Shown piece after piece: positions 47,306 through 54,727 of a stretch of DNA of 54,727 nucleotides. This stretch comes from an uncultured Mollicutes bacterium. Lineage in GTDB: Bacteria; Bacillota_I; Bacilli_A; RFN20; CAG-826. The stretch is from positions 1 through 54,727 of the forward strand of contig UQCQ01000012.1 in the NCBI GenBank assembly GCA_900539595.1, read 5' to 3'. Each line of letters starts with the position of its first letter. The stretch's first letter is position 1. The notes under the pieces are model-generated. The model did no database searches, was not told the origin of the DNA, and worked only from the letters and a program-made list of their open reading frames with translations. A program made the position numbers and the translations under genes.

Positions 47306-49603
47306 ATGAAACAATATCGCGCACTACTTTGTTTGTCCCTGCTGTCTTTAGTTGGCTGTGGGACCTCTACCCCCTCTTCCAGCGATTCCATCGCCTCTTC
47401 TAGCAACCCTCCTGTGATTTCCACGGAATCTTCCTCCTCGGAAGATGGACCGCGGGAAGCCATCACGGCAAAAGAAGCTTTTTCTCAGTTAAAAAAACTC
47501 GCCAAAGCCACGAGCTATCATTTGGTATCGGGGATTGGAAGCTCTAATTTCTATGAAGAATGGCTGAGCAACGCCTATTATTACAATACCTCTTTGGGAT
47601 ACGGATACCTTTTAAAAGAAAGTTTCGATCCCCAATATGGTTCCAGCATCGTTTATTCCTTTTCCTTGGAGAATAACGAAGTCAAATTGTCCGCGCCCAA
47701 ATATTCGTTCCCGGGCGGGAAACTCACCTATGTGAACGATTTATCCAGTTTGCGGGTTTTCTCGGCCTATGAGGATTACCAAGACAAAATTGATTCTTCG
47801 AGTTTTGGAGTCGATGAAAAAGGGGATGCCTATAGCGAAAATAAATACGTGATTCGCTTATTCGCCGCAGCTCTTGGCTATACCGACGATGAATCTTTAA
47901 AACAAATCAGCCGCGTTTATTTCTATCGTCAGAATGGGGAATTCGGCTTCGCTTTACAGAAGAATACCGTTTTTGGGTTTTATTTGGATATCGGGGAAAC
48001 CTATAGCCGAATCGGTGATTTGGGCACGGCGTCTCATCCGGTTTTGGATGCTTATTGCTCCGCCCATTACGCGATTGGGAAACAAGCGCTTCAGGAAACC
48101 AATTTAGCAAACTTCGATTCCTCTTCCTCCACGGTTGCTCTTCATAGCGAGGCCCATGTTCTAATTGATGGGGAAGATCAAGGGGTGAATCTTGCTTCTG
48201 AACTCCTTTTGACCGACCAAAAAGCCGAAAGAATTCAAATCGATCCCGTCACGGAAGAAAGGCAAAGCGACCTGATTGTTCGTCATAATGACGGATATGC
48301 CTACGAAGTAGGATACGATGAAACGGGCAAAGTAACGGAGAAACTTTACCAAAGATACCTCGATTGGAATGATTTGGTTCCGAATTTAAAACAGAAGCTT
48401 TTGGAAGAGAAGGGTGCTTTCCGTTTAGAGGATGGTCAATACGTTTACTATGGGCGCGTAGCGAACCGCTTGAAGGACTTCCTTGGTCAAATGGATATCC
48501 GCGGTACGGCGGAAAGACTCGCCTTGACCGTGGACGCGAATGGGCAGGTGAATGGTGCCGTCTGCGAATTCGCTCTTTCCCATTTCGTGGACGAGGAATC
48601 CAAGACGAGTTTCGTCTATCGCTATCGGCTAGAAACGACCCTGATTCCAGCAGAACCCTTTACGGTTTTAAACGACTTGACCGACGATAAAAAGATTCCC
48701 GAATTGGATCGGGCCATCTCTTATTTCGATGGAACCAAGCCCTATTCGATTTCTTTCCGCGATTCTTTGTCTTCTAGCGATTCCGAAGTCATTACCTACG
48801 CGGATAACGTCTATGTGGATGAAAAGATGGCCAATACGACGGCCGGCGTCCAAACAAGTGGACAAGGCTATTATCAAAAGGGAAGTGACGTTCAATCTTT
48901 CCTTTATACGAAAGAAGGTTCTTATTTTGCTAAGGCCACCCCGCAAAAAGGGTCCATCCAGGAATATAGCCCCCATTCTTTGAATAGCGTTTTATTCCAA
49001 AAGAAGGGGGACGCCTACACCCTTCGCGACCACACTTTGTCTTATGTAAGCCGTGGCCTTCCTTTGAATTACAACGCGTCTTTATGCTATCCCCGCTCTT
49101 GGACGATGAAGCTCGATTCCCAAGGAAGAATCGGTCAAATCCAATATACCTACGATTGGGACGTGGCGAATGATCGGACGGAAACGGCGCGCTTCACTTA
49201 CGAAGGGGTTTCGCTTCCGAAAGATATGAAAGCGACCTTGAACTCCCTTGCAGATTTTAAGATGCCGACTTCTTGGACGGACGAAGACCCCGAGATTGCA
49301 TCCAACTTCGAGAAACTTTATGGGGAAGAAGCCAAAAATATTCCCTACGTCTATTCACCTTCCACTTATAAACAATGGACGAGCAGTTATTCGGTTTCGG
49401 AGATCGTCCAGCTCTATAATTCCACGACGGAAGGGGTGGATTCCAATTTTTATGAACTCTACCGTCAAGCACTTCTCAAAGCTGGTTTTGTGAAGGCGGA
49501 AGAACCTACTCTTCCCGGAGCCGAAGAATATAACCTTGGCAAAATCAAAGTTCGTTTGGCGAAGATTCTTCGTGGCGGATTCTATTTTACTCTCAATGAC
49601 TAA
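47306..49603 (+). CDS. Large secreted lipoprotein, unknown function
   Basis: The 765-residue protein has a signal peptide with lipobox LVGC (Cys18) followed by a Ser-rich linker (TSTPSSSDSIASSSNPP). The long extracytoplasmic region is rich in Tyr and Ser and looks beta-structured. The C-terminal 110 residues resemble those of the preceding lipoprotein. It starts 4 nt after that gene without a strong Shine-Dalgarno sequence, so translation is likely coupled. No enzymatic motif was recognised. Confidence 0.8.
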   Translation: MKQYRALLCLSLLSLVGCGTSTPSSSDSIASSSNPPVISTESSSSEDGPREAITAKEAFSQLKKLAKATSYHLVSGIGSSNFYEEWLSNAYYYNTSLGYGYLLKESFDPQYGSSIVYSFSLENNEVKLSAPKYSFPGGKLTYVNDLSSLRVFSAYEDYQDKIDSSSFGVDEKGDAYSENKYVIRLFAAALGYTDDESLKQISRVYFYRQNGEFGFALQKNTVFGFYLDIGETYSRIGDLGTASHPVLDAYCSAHYAIGKQALQETNLANFDSSSSTVALHSEAHVLIDGEDQGVNLASELLLTDQKAERIQIDPVTEERQSDLIVRHNDGYAYEVGYDETGKVTEKLYQRYLDWNDLVPNLKQKLLEEKGAFRLEDGQYVYYGRVANRLKDFLGQMDIRGTAERLALTVDANGQVNGAVCEFALSHFVDEESKTSFVYRYRLETTLIPAEPFTVLNDLTDDKKIPELDRAISYFDGTKPYSISFRDSLSSSDSEVITYADNVYVDEKMANTTAGVQTSGQGYYQKGSDVQSFLYTKEGSYFAKATPQKGSIQEYSPHSLNSVLFQKKGDAYTLRDHTLSYVSRGLPLNYNASLCYPRSWTMKLDSQGRIGQIQYTYDWDVANDRTETARFTYEGVSLPKDMKATLNSLADFKMPTSWTDEDPEIASNFEKLYGEEAKNIPYVYSPSTYKQWTSSYSVSEIVQLYNSTTEGVDSNFYELYRQALLKAGFVKAEEPTLPGAEEYNLGKIKVRLAKILRGGFYFTLND

Positions 49604-49627
49604 GCGGGACTTTGGCCTCGTTTTGTT

Positions 49628-49656
49628 TTGCAAAATAGAACATTAGGTTCGACAAT
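49628..49656 (+). promoter_or_regulatory. Promoter of the M6-like protease gene
   Basis: TTGCAA (49628-49633), a 17-nt spacer and GACAAT (49651-49656) are present. The GTG start is 6 nt further on, so the transcript would be leaderless. Confidence 0.45.
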
Positions 49657-49662
49657 ATTCCC

Positions 49663-51183
49663 GTGAAAAAACGCGCGTTGCTCTTTTTGCTTCCTTTCGT
49701 GGCTTCCTGTGGGTCACCTATCGTTTTTCGCGCGTATCAAAACCCCGAGATTTCTACCTCCTATCCTTCTAAAAAGGGGGAAGGCTTTGAAACGTTAAGC
49801 GAATATGCCCCGATTGCCATCCAAGGAGGCAATCTGCCGACCTCTTATTCTTCTATATATAACAATGGGAGTCGTTTTTCTCTCCCGTCCTTGGGGCGTC
49901 AAAAACTCTTGGTGATTCCCATGGATTTCCAAGAATACCCTGGAGAAGCCGAGGAAATCGAGGCAATTTCTCAAACTTTCTTTGGCCAAAACGACGCGGA
50001 TGCCTTTCCTAGCGTCGCCGAATATTTTGATCGTTCCTCTTATTCTCATTTTCAGCTGGAGGGGCGTGTTGCCCCTTCTTGGTTTCGCTCCAGCCAATAT
50101 TCCTATTCCGATTTATCCTCCATCTATGGGTCAAAAAGAACGGAACAAGCCCTGCAAAAACTATATCTAGAAGCGCTGAATTGGTATGATGCGGCTTTTC
50201 CCGATATGCCTAGCTCCCAATATGCGTATTCGGATGGGCATGGCCATGAAGTAGTCCCCGTCTATTTTATTTATCGGGCGCCCTATGCCGCGGACAAAAA
50301 TCGTTCCTCCATGTTTTGGGCGTTTTCTATTTCTGCTCCCGCGCCCATTAGTTGGTCTTCCTATTCGATGTTAAGAACCTCCAAAGGGAAGGATTCCCAT
50401 ACTTTGATTCATGAAATGGGTCACTTATTGGGGTTTCCGGATTTATATGACGCGAATGACTCCGTTTCCTCGGGACAGATTTCTCCTTGCGGGCACAGTG
50501 ACATGATGGATGGATCGCTAGGAGACGAGAATCCCTTCTTTAAATTGCTGATGGGCTGGACCAAGCCGATCGTTGTGCGCGGAAAAGGGGAAGTGACTCT
50601 TCATCAATTCGTTTCTAGCGGGGATTGTCTCCTTTTGAAGAGTCATTATTCCGACTCCCTTTTCGATGAATACGTTTTGCTCGATTTTTATACCCCCTCC
50701 TCCCTCAATGGGTTTGACGCGAATCAACGCAAGGGCGTCCTGAATCGAATGGTCCGCAAAAGCGGGGTTCGCGCTTATCGAGTCGATGCTCGTTTGGGTT
50801 TATTCTCCTCTTCAGGGGCTTCCGAACTTTTAACTTTCAACAGCGATTTAACGGGCAAACAAATTGGGTTTTATGCTTCCAATAGTCAAGGCTATGAGTC
50901 GAACGGCTATATCGAAGGGGCGAATCCTTTGCTCCAATGGTTAGATGCGTCAAGCTCTAGTTCAAAACTAAGAAGCTATTTTGTGGCAAGCGATGCGAAT
51001 AAAACCGTCCAACAAAATGGCTATGAATATCAATGTCGAGACGTCTTGTTCCAAAGAGGGAAGGGGTTTGAGGGAGATGCTTTTTCCGACCTTCGCTCTT
51101 CTAGCGGAAGCGTAGGATTTTCCTGGAAAGTGGAAGAAGTAGGAAGCACCTTTGCCCGCGTTTCTTTTCAGCCGATCCCCTAA
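49663..51183 (+). CDS. Secreted M6-like zinc metalloprotease (lipoprotein)
   Basis: The 506-residue protein begins with GTG and has a signal peptide ending VASC (Cys16, lipobox-like). The catalytic zinc motif HEMGHLLGFPDLYD near residue 249 is the M6 (immune inhibitor A-type) pattern HExxHxxGxPDLYD. GHSDMMDGSLGDENPF downstream is also typical of M6 enzymes. It probably degrades extracellular proteins at the cell surface. No Shine-Dalgarno sequence. It lies 59 nt after two secreted lipoproteins and ahead of the str operon. Confidence 0.85.
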   Translation: MKKRALLFLLPFVASCGSPIVFRAYQNPEISTSYPSKKGEGFETLSEYAPIAIQGGNLPTSYSSIYNNGSRFSLPSLGRQKLLVIPMDFQEYPGEAEEIEAISQTFFGQNDADAFPSVAEYFDRSSYSHFQLEGRVAPSWFRSSQYSYSDLSSIYGSKRTEQALQKLYLEALNWYDAAFPDMPSSQYAYSDGHGHEVVPVYFIYRAPYAADKNRSSMFWAFSISAPAPISWSSYSMLRTSKGKDSHTLIHEMGHLLGFPDLYDANDSVSSGQISPCGHSDMMDGSLGDENPFFKLLMGWTKPIVVRGKGEVTLHQFVSSGDCLLLKSHYSDSLFDEYVLLDFYTPSSLNGFDANQRKGVLNRMVRKSGVRAYRVDARLGLFSSSGASELLTFNSDLTGKQIGFYASNSQGYESNGYIEGANPLLQWLDASSSSSKLRSYFVASDANKTVQQNGYEYQCRDVLFQRGKGFEGDAFSDLRSSSGSVGFSWKVEEVGSTFARVSFQPIP

Positions 51184-51207
51184 GAAACTGAACTCGCAAA
51201 ATTGTTG

Positions 51208-51236
51208 TTGACAGCACACAATCCCCTGCGTATCAT
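51208..51236 (+). promoter_or_regulatory. Promoter of the str operon (rpsL)
   Basis: A perfect -35 TTGACA (51208-51213), an exact 17-nt spacer and -10 TATCAT (51231-51236) are present. It is the best-matching promoter in the window, as expected for ribosomal genes. The leader is about 97 nt. Confidence 0.85.
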
Positions 51237-51280
51237 TACCCCCGGACGTAAGTAGAAGGCCTTTTGGCTGTTTTATTTAC

Positions 51281-51301
51281 CCCGATGTGTGATACACCGG
51301 G
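51281..51301 (+). promoter_or_regulatory. rpsL leader hairpin
   Basis: CCCG-AT-GTGT and ACAC-CGGG form an 8-bp stem with a 2-nt bulge in the 5' leader of rpsL. A weaker GCC-TTTT-GGC hairpin with a T-rich tail at about 51258-51278 precedes it. These may be autoregulatory or attenuation elements of the operon. Confidence 0.4.
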
Positions 51302-51339
51302 AAATGTGTGAACCAAGAAACAAAGGAGAAAGAACACAA

Positions 51340-51759
51340 ATGCCAACTATTAACCAACTCGTTCGGCAGGGCCGCAAGTCCGCGGTTTATAAATCCAAGA
51401 CCCCAGCATTGGGACATCGTTGGAACTCCCTGACGAAGCGTGCCAGCGCTCAGCCGTCCGCTCAAAAACGTGGCGTCTGCACCCGTGTCGGCACCATGAC
51501 CCCGAAGAAACCGAACTCGGCTCTTCGTAAGTACGCTCGTGTCCGTTTGAGCAACGGCTACGAAGTCACCGCCTACATCGGCGGCGAAGGACACAACCTC
51601 CAAGAGCACAGCACCGTCATGATCCGTGGCGGTCGTGTCAAGGACTTGCCGGGTGTCCGTTACCACATCATCCGTGGTTGCCTCGACTGCGCCGGCATTG
51701 AAGCCCGCCGCCAAGGCCGCTCCCTCTACGGCACCAAGAAGCCGAAGGCGAGCAAATAA
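51340..51759 (+). CDS. rpsL: 30S ribosomal protein S12
   Basis: The 139-residue decoding-centre protein starts MPTINQLVRQGRK and has the conserved TPKKPNSALRKYARVRL and GGRVKDLPGVRYHIIRG loops; the Lys residues linked to streptomycin sensitivity are the normal ones. GGAG lies 11 nt before the ATG at 51340. The longer frame from 51289 starts inside the leader hairpin and is rejected. Confidence 0.97.
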   Translation: MPTINQLVRQGRKSAVYKSKTPALGHRWNSLTKRASAQPSAQKRGVCTRVGTMTPKKPNSALRKYARVRLSNGYEVTAYIGGEGHNLQEHSTVMIRGGRVKDLPGVRYHIIRGCLDCAGIEARRQGRSLYGTKKPKASK

Positions 51760-51776
51760 GAAAGGAGAAATGAATC

Positions 51777-52247
51777 ATGTCTAGAAGAGTCAAACACGAA
51801 AAACGCGACGTCTTGCCCGATCCGATTTATAACTCCAAGCTCGTCACCCGTTTGATCAACCGCGTCATGTTCGACGGCAAGCGCGGCACTGCCCAAACGA
51901 TCATCTATCACGCTTTCGCGAAAATCGAAGAGAAGACCGGAAAGCCGGCCATCGACGTCTTTGCGACCGCCATCAACAACATCATGCCGGAAGTCGAACT
52001 CAAAGTTCGCCGCATTGGTGCTGCCAACTACCAGGTTCCAGTCGAAGTTTCGCCTGAACGCAAGCAAACCCTCGGCCTCCGCTGGCTCGTCAGCTATGCC
52101 CGTCTCCGTGGCGAAAAGACCATGGAAGACAAGCTCGCCAATGAAATCATTGACGCGGCCAATGGCACCGGCGCTTCCATCAAGAAGAAGCAGGACGTCC
52201 ACAAGATGGCCGAAGCCAACAAAGCTTACGCGCATTTCCGCTGGTAA
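51777..52247 (+). CDS. rpsG: 30S ribosomal protein S7
   Basis: The 156-residue protein nucleates 16S 3' domain assembly. It starts MSRRVKHEKRDVLPDPIYNS; LINRVMFDGKRGTAQTIIY, VRRIGAANYQVPVEV and the C-terminal EANKAYAHFRW are diagnostic. AAAGGAG precedes the ATG. Confidence 0.97.
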   Translation: MSRRVKHEKRDVLPDPIYNSKLVTRLINRVMFDGKRGTAQTIIYHAFAKIEEKTGKPAIDVFATAINNIMPEVELKVRRIGAANYQVPVEVSPERKQTLGLRWLVSYARLRGEKTMEDKLANEIIDAANGTGASIKKKQDVHKMAEANKAYAHFRW

Positions 52248-52263
52248 TTGAAGGAGCATCCCA

Positions 52264-54366
52264 ATGGCTGAAAACGAAAACGAAATCAAGGAGACCGCAG
52301 TTTACGATCTCCCGCATGTCCGTAACATCGGGATTATGGCTCACATCGACGCGGGCAAAACCACGACGACCGAGCGCATTCTTTATTACACTGGCCGTAC
52401 CCACAAGATCGGCGAAGTTCATGAAGGCACTGCCACCATGGACTGGATGGTCCAAGAACAAGAACGTGGTATCACGATCACCTCGTCCGCCACGACCTGC
52501 TTCTGGAAAGGCCACCGCTTCAATATCATCGACACTCCGGGGCACGTCGACTTCACCGTTGAAGTTGAACGCTCCCTCCGCGTCCTCGACGGCGCGGTGA
52601 CGGTCCTCGACTCCAAAAATGGTGTCGAGCCCCAAACCGAAACCGTTTGGCGCCAAGCCGATAAATTCAACGTTCCGCGTATCGTCTTCTGCAACAAGAT
52701 GGACGCTACCGGTGCCGACTTCGACGTTTGCTTGGACACCCTTAAGAATCTTCTCGGCGTCAACGCCGCTCCGATTCAGTGCCCGATTGGCCGTGAAGGC
52801 AACTTTAAAGGCTGCGTCGACCTCGTCACGATGAAGGCTTATATCTACGATAACGATAAGGATGACGCTCCGACGATCACCGATTGCCCGGAAGAACTCA
52901 AAGAAAAAGCCCTCGGCTATCGTGCCGAATTGCTCGAAAAGCTCGCTGCCTTCGACGATGACCTCATGATGATGGTCCTCGAAGGAGAAGAGCCGGACGA
53001 AGAATTAATCAAAAAGACCATCCGTAAAGCGGTCTTGACCGTTAAGTTCTTCCCCGTTCTCTGCGGCACGGCTTACAAGAACAAATGCATTCAACCGCTC
53101 CTTGACGCGGTTGTCGCTTACCTCCCCTCTCCGCTCGATATTCCGGGCGAAAAGGGAACCAAGAACGGTGAACCCTATGTCTGCGAAGCTACCGACAACA
53201 AACCGTTCGTCGGCCTCGCCTTCAAGATCGCGACCGACCCGTTCATCGGACGTCTCGCTTATGTCCGCGTCTACCAAGGCGTTTTGAAGAGTGGATCCTA
53301 CGTTCTCAATAGTTCCAACGGAACCAAAGAACGTATCGCCCGTGTTGTCTTGATGCACGCGAACCACCGTCAAGAAGTAGAACAACTCCACGCTGGTGAA
53401 ATCGGTGCTATCGTTGGTTTGAAATCCACGACCACTGGTGACACCCTCTGCGACATCGACGAAGATGTCATCCTTGAAAAACTCGACTTCCCCGAACCGG
53501 TTTTGGAAGAAGCGGTCGAACCGAAGACCAAAGCCGACCAAGAGAAGATGTCTGCTGCTCTTATCAAGCTCGCTGAAGAAGACCCGACCTTCCGCGTCCA
53601 CACGGACGAAGATAGCGGTCAAACGATCATCGCTGGTATCGGCGAAGTTCAGCTCGATGTCTTGGTGGACCGTCTCCGTCGTGAATTCAACGTTTCCGTC
53701 AACGTCGGCGCTCCGCAGGTCAACTACCGCGAAACGATCCGCAAATCGGCCGAAACCCAAGGACGCTATGTCAAGCAGTCCGGTGGTCACGGTCAATACG
53801 GTGACGTTTGGATTCGTTTCGAACCGAACCCTGGCAAAGGATTCGAGTTCGTCGACGCCATTGTCGGTGGTGCGATTCCGAAGGAATTCATCAAGCCGAC
53901 GCAACAAGGCCTTATCGATGCGATGCAGCGCGGTCTCATCGCCGGCTACGAAGCCATCGATATCAAGGCGACGCTCTACGATGGATCTTATCACGATGTC
54001 GACTCGTCCGAAGCCGCTTACAAAGTCGCCGCTTCCTTGGCTCTCAAAGAAGCTGCGAAGAAGTGCGACCCGGTCATCCTTGAGCCGATCATGAAGGTTG
54101 AGATCACCGCTCCGGAACAATATTACGGAGACATCATCGGCGACGTTGCTCGCCGCCGCGGTAATATGACGGGCGAAATCCAACGTGGTAACGCGAAGGA
54201 AATCGACGCCGAGATCCCGCTAGCCGAAATGTTCGGTTATGTCACCGATCTCCGTTCCATTACCCAAGGTCGTGGAAACTTCCAGATGACCTTCTCCCAC
54301 TACGGCGAAGTCCCGCGGTTCGTCCAAGACGAAATCGTGAAGAAATCGTCCATGAGCAACCGCTAA
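52264..54366 (+). CDS. fusA: Elongation factor G
   Basis: The 700-residue translocase has the G domain (AHIDAGKTTTTERIL, RGITITSSATT, DTPGHVDFT, CNKMDATG), followed by domains II-V with GGHGQYGDVWIRFEP (domain IV) and the C-terminal ARRRGNMTGEIQRGN. Length is standard. AAGGAG lies 7 nt before the ATG. Codon use is strongly C-ending. Confidence 0.98.
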   Translation: MAENENEIKETAVYDLPHVRNIGIMAHIDAGKTTTTERILYYTGRTHKIGEVHEGTATMDWMVQEQERGITITSSATTCFWKGHRFNIIDTPGHVDFTVEVERSLRVLDGAVTVLDSKNGVEPQTETVWRQADKFNVPRIVFCNKMDATGADFDVCLDTLKNLLGVNAAPIQCPIGREGNFKGCVDLVTMKAYIYDNDKDDAPTITDCPEELKEKALGYRAELLEKLAAFDDDLMMMVLEGEEPDEELIKKTIRKAVLTVKFFPVLCGTAYKNKCIQPLLDAVVAYLPSPLDIPGEKGTKNGEPYVCEATDNKPFVGLAFKIATDPFIGRLAYVRVYQGVLKSGSYVLNSSNGTKERIARVVLMHANHRQEVEQLHAGEIGAIVGLKSTTTGDTLCDIDEDVILEKLDFPEPVLEEAVEPKTKADQEKMSAALIKLAEEDPTFRVHTDEDSGQTIIAGIGEVQLDVLVDRLRREFNVSVNVGAPQVNYRETIRKSAETQGRYVKQSGGHGQYGDVWIRFEPNPGKGFEFVDAIVGGAIPKEFIKPTQQGLIDAMQRGLIAGYEAIDIKATLYDGSYHDVDSSEAAYKVAASLALKEAAKKCDPVILEPIMKVEITAPEQYYGDIIGDVARRRGNMTGEIQRGNAKEIDAEIPLAEMFGYVTDLRSITQGRGNFQMTFSHYGEVPRFVQDEIVKKSSMSNR

Positions 54367-54392
54367 TTTCGCAACGTGCTTGTATTGCGAAA
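54367..54392 (+). promoter_or_regulatory. Inverted repeat overlapping the tuf -35
   Basis: TTTCGCAA (54367-54374) and TTGCGAAA (54385-54392) are exact complements separated by 10 nt. The right arm contains the -35 TTGCGA of tuf. There is no T tract, so it is probably an operator or RNA processing structure. Confidence 0.5.
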
Positions 54393-54413
54393 ATCAACTC
54401 CTTGCTCTATCAT
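54385..54413 (+). promoter_or_regulatory. Promoter of tuf
   Basis: TTGCGA (54385-54390), a 17-nt spacer and TATCAT (54408-54413) are present, the same -10 as the rpsL promoter. This implies separate, strong expression of EF-Tu. Confidence 0.6.
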
Positions 54414-54453
54414 TAACAAGCCAATTTGCTAACCATTATTGGAGGAAATTTAA

Positions 54454-54727
54454 ATGGCAAAAGAAAAATTCAACCGTGACCGCGTCCACCTCAACGTTGG
54501 TACCATCGGCCACGTCGACCACGGTAAGACCACCCTTACCTCGGCCATCACCCACGTCCTTTCTTTCAAAGGACTCGCCAAAGACATGGCGTACGCCAAC
54601 ATCGACGCCACTCCGGAAGAGCGCGCTCGTGGTATCACGATCAACTCTGCCCACGTCGAATACGAAACCGAGAAGCGTCACTATGCTCACGTTGACTGCC
54701 CGGGCCACGCCGACTATATCAAGAACA
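54454..54727 (+). CDS. tuf: Elongation factor Tu (5' part, cut by window end)
   Basis: The first 91 codons are visible: MAKEKFNRDRVHLNVGTIGH, G1 GHVDHGKTTLT, switch I region PEERARGITINSAHVEYET and G3 VDCPGHADYIKN. It delivers aminoacyl-tRNA to the ribosome. TTGGAGG lies 9 nt before the ATG. The gene continues beyond the window. Confidence 0.96.
   Translation, partial: MAKEKFNRDRVHLNVGTIGHVDHGKTTLTSAITHVLSFKGLAKDMAYANIDATPEERARGITINSAHVEYETEKRHYAHVDCPGHADYIKN

Noticed and set aside
51241..51278. Attenuator in the rpsL leader
   Set aside because: Only a 3-bp core stem (GCC/GGC) precedes the T-rich stretch, too weak to annotate as a terminator on its own.
53005..54183. 392-codon minus-strand frame opposite fusA
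   Set aside because: Same cause as the frame opposite ppdK: an antisense shadow of a highly biased gene.

Overview
The window is the replication-origin region of a bacterial chromosome. The gene order rpmH-rnpA-yidC-jag-mnmE (leftward) and dnaA-dnaN-yaaA-recF-gyrB-gyrA-serS (rightward) around a cluster of DnaA boxes is the classical Firmicutes/Tenericutes origin layout. Lipoproteins with lipoboxes, an rnmV-ksgA-ispE block, a short-form SRP RNA and an str operon (rpsL-rpsG-fusA-tuf) fit a low-complexity Bacilli/Erysipelotrichia/Mollicutes-like lineage, possibly an uncultivated gut member. This placement is inferred from gene order and family resemblance only. UGA is a stop codon (for example in gyrA), so the code is standard. 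I see no prophage, insertion sequence, CRISPR array, tRNA or rRNA.

Left arm (1-28.1 kb, mostly minus strand, co-directional with the leftward fork). First comes a P-type ATPase / TetR regulator / iron alcohol dehydrogenase / membrane-protein operon with overlapping genes and a palindrome at its predicted start site. Then tadA with the SRP RNA gene immediately upstream, prs, a DEDDh exonuclease, rpsU, a MazG-like pyrophosphohydrolase, a decayed alpha/beta hydrolase pseudogene next to a degenerate GGDEF fragment, an SPFH/NfeD pair, a phosphopantetheinyl transferase with a left-handed beta-helix protein, a FGGY sugar kinase, and a nucleotidyltransferase-HAD fusion. A highly expressed-looking pyruvate phosphate dikinase (ppdK) is transcribed head-on to replication. 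Next is the housekeeping series tatD-rnmV-ksgA-ispE and the origin operon rpmH-rnpA-yidC-jag, with mnmE behind a terminator and its own promoter. Two parS-like 16-mers lie within 140 bp of each other at the rnmV locus, about 5.7 kb from dnaA.

Origin (28.2-30.1 kb). DnaA boxes, mostly TTTTCCACA rather than TTATCCACA, lie on both sides of dnaA, together with an AT-rich stretch and an 11-bp inverted repeat.

Right arm (28.6-54.7 kb, mostly plus strand). dnaA, dnaN, an S4-domain protein, recF, gyrB, gyrA, a glycosyltransferase starting at the gyrA stop codon, serS, a pyridoxal kinase, an enlarged mscL, a tyrosine-phosphatase/Nudix fusion, an oxidoreductase, an esterase and a small membrane protein. 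Next is an unexplained, strongly structured intergenic element (about 45.5-45.7 kb), three secreted lipoproteins including an M6-type metalloprotease, and finally the str operon with the start of tuf, which is cut by the window edge.

The most interesting points are: (1) the structured RNA candidate at 45514-45699 with mutually exclusive pairings; (2) a recurring arrangement in which a -10 hexamer lies only 6-10 nt upstream of the start codon (dnaA, mnmE, pdxK and others), suggesting many leaderless mRNAs; (3) the parS-like pair; (4) several unusual domain fusions, insertions and degenerate active sites.
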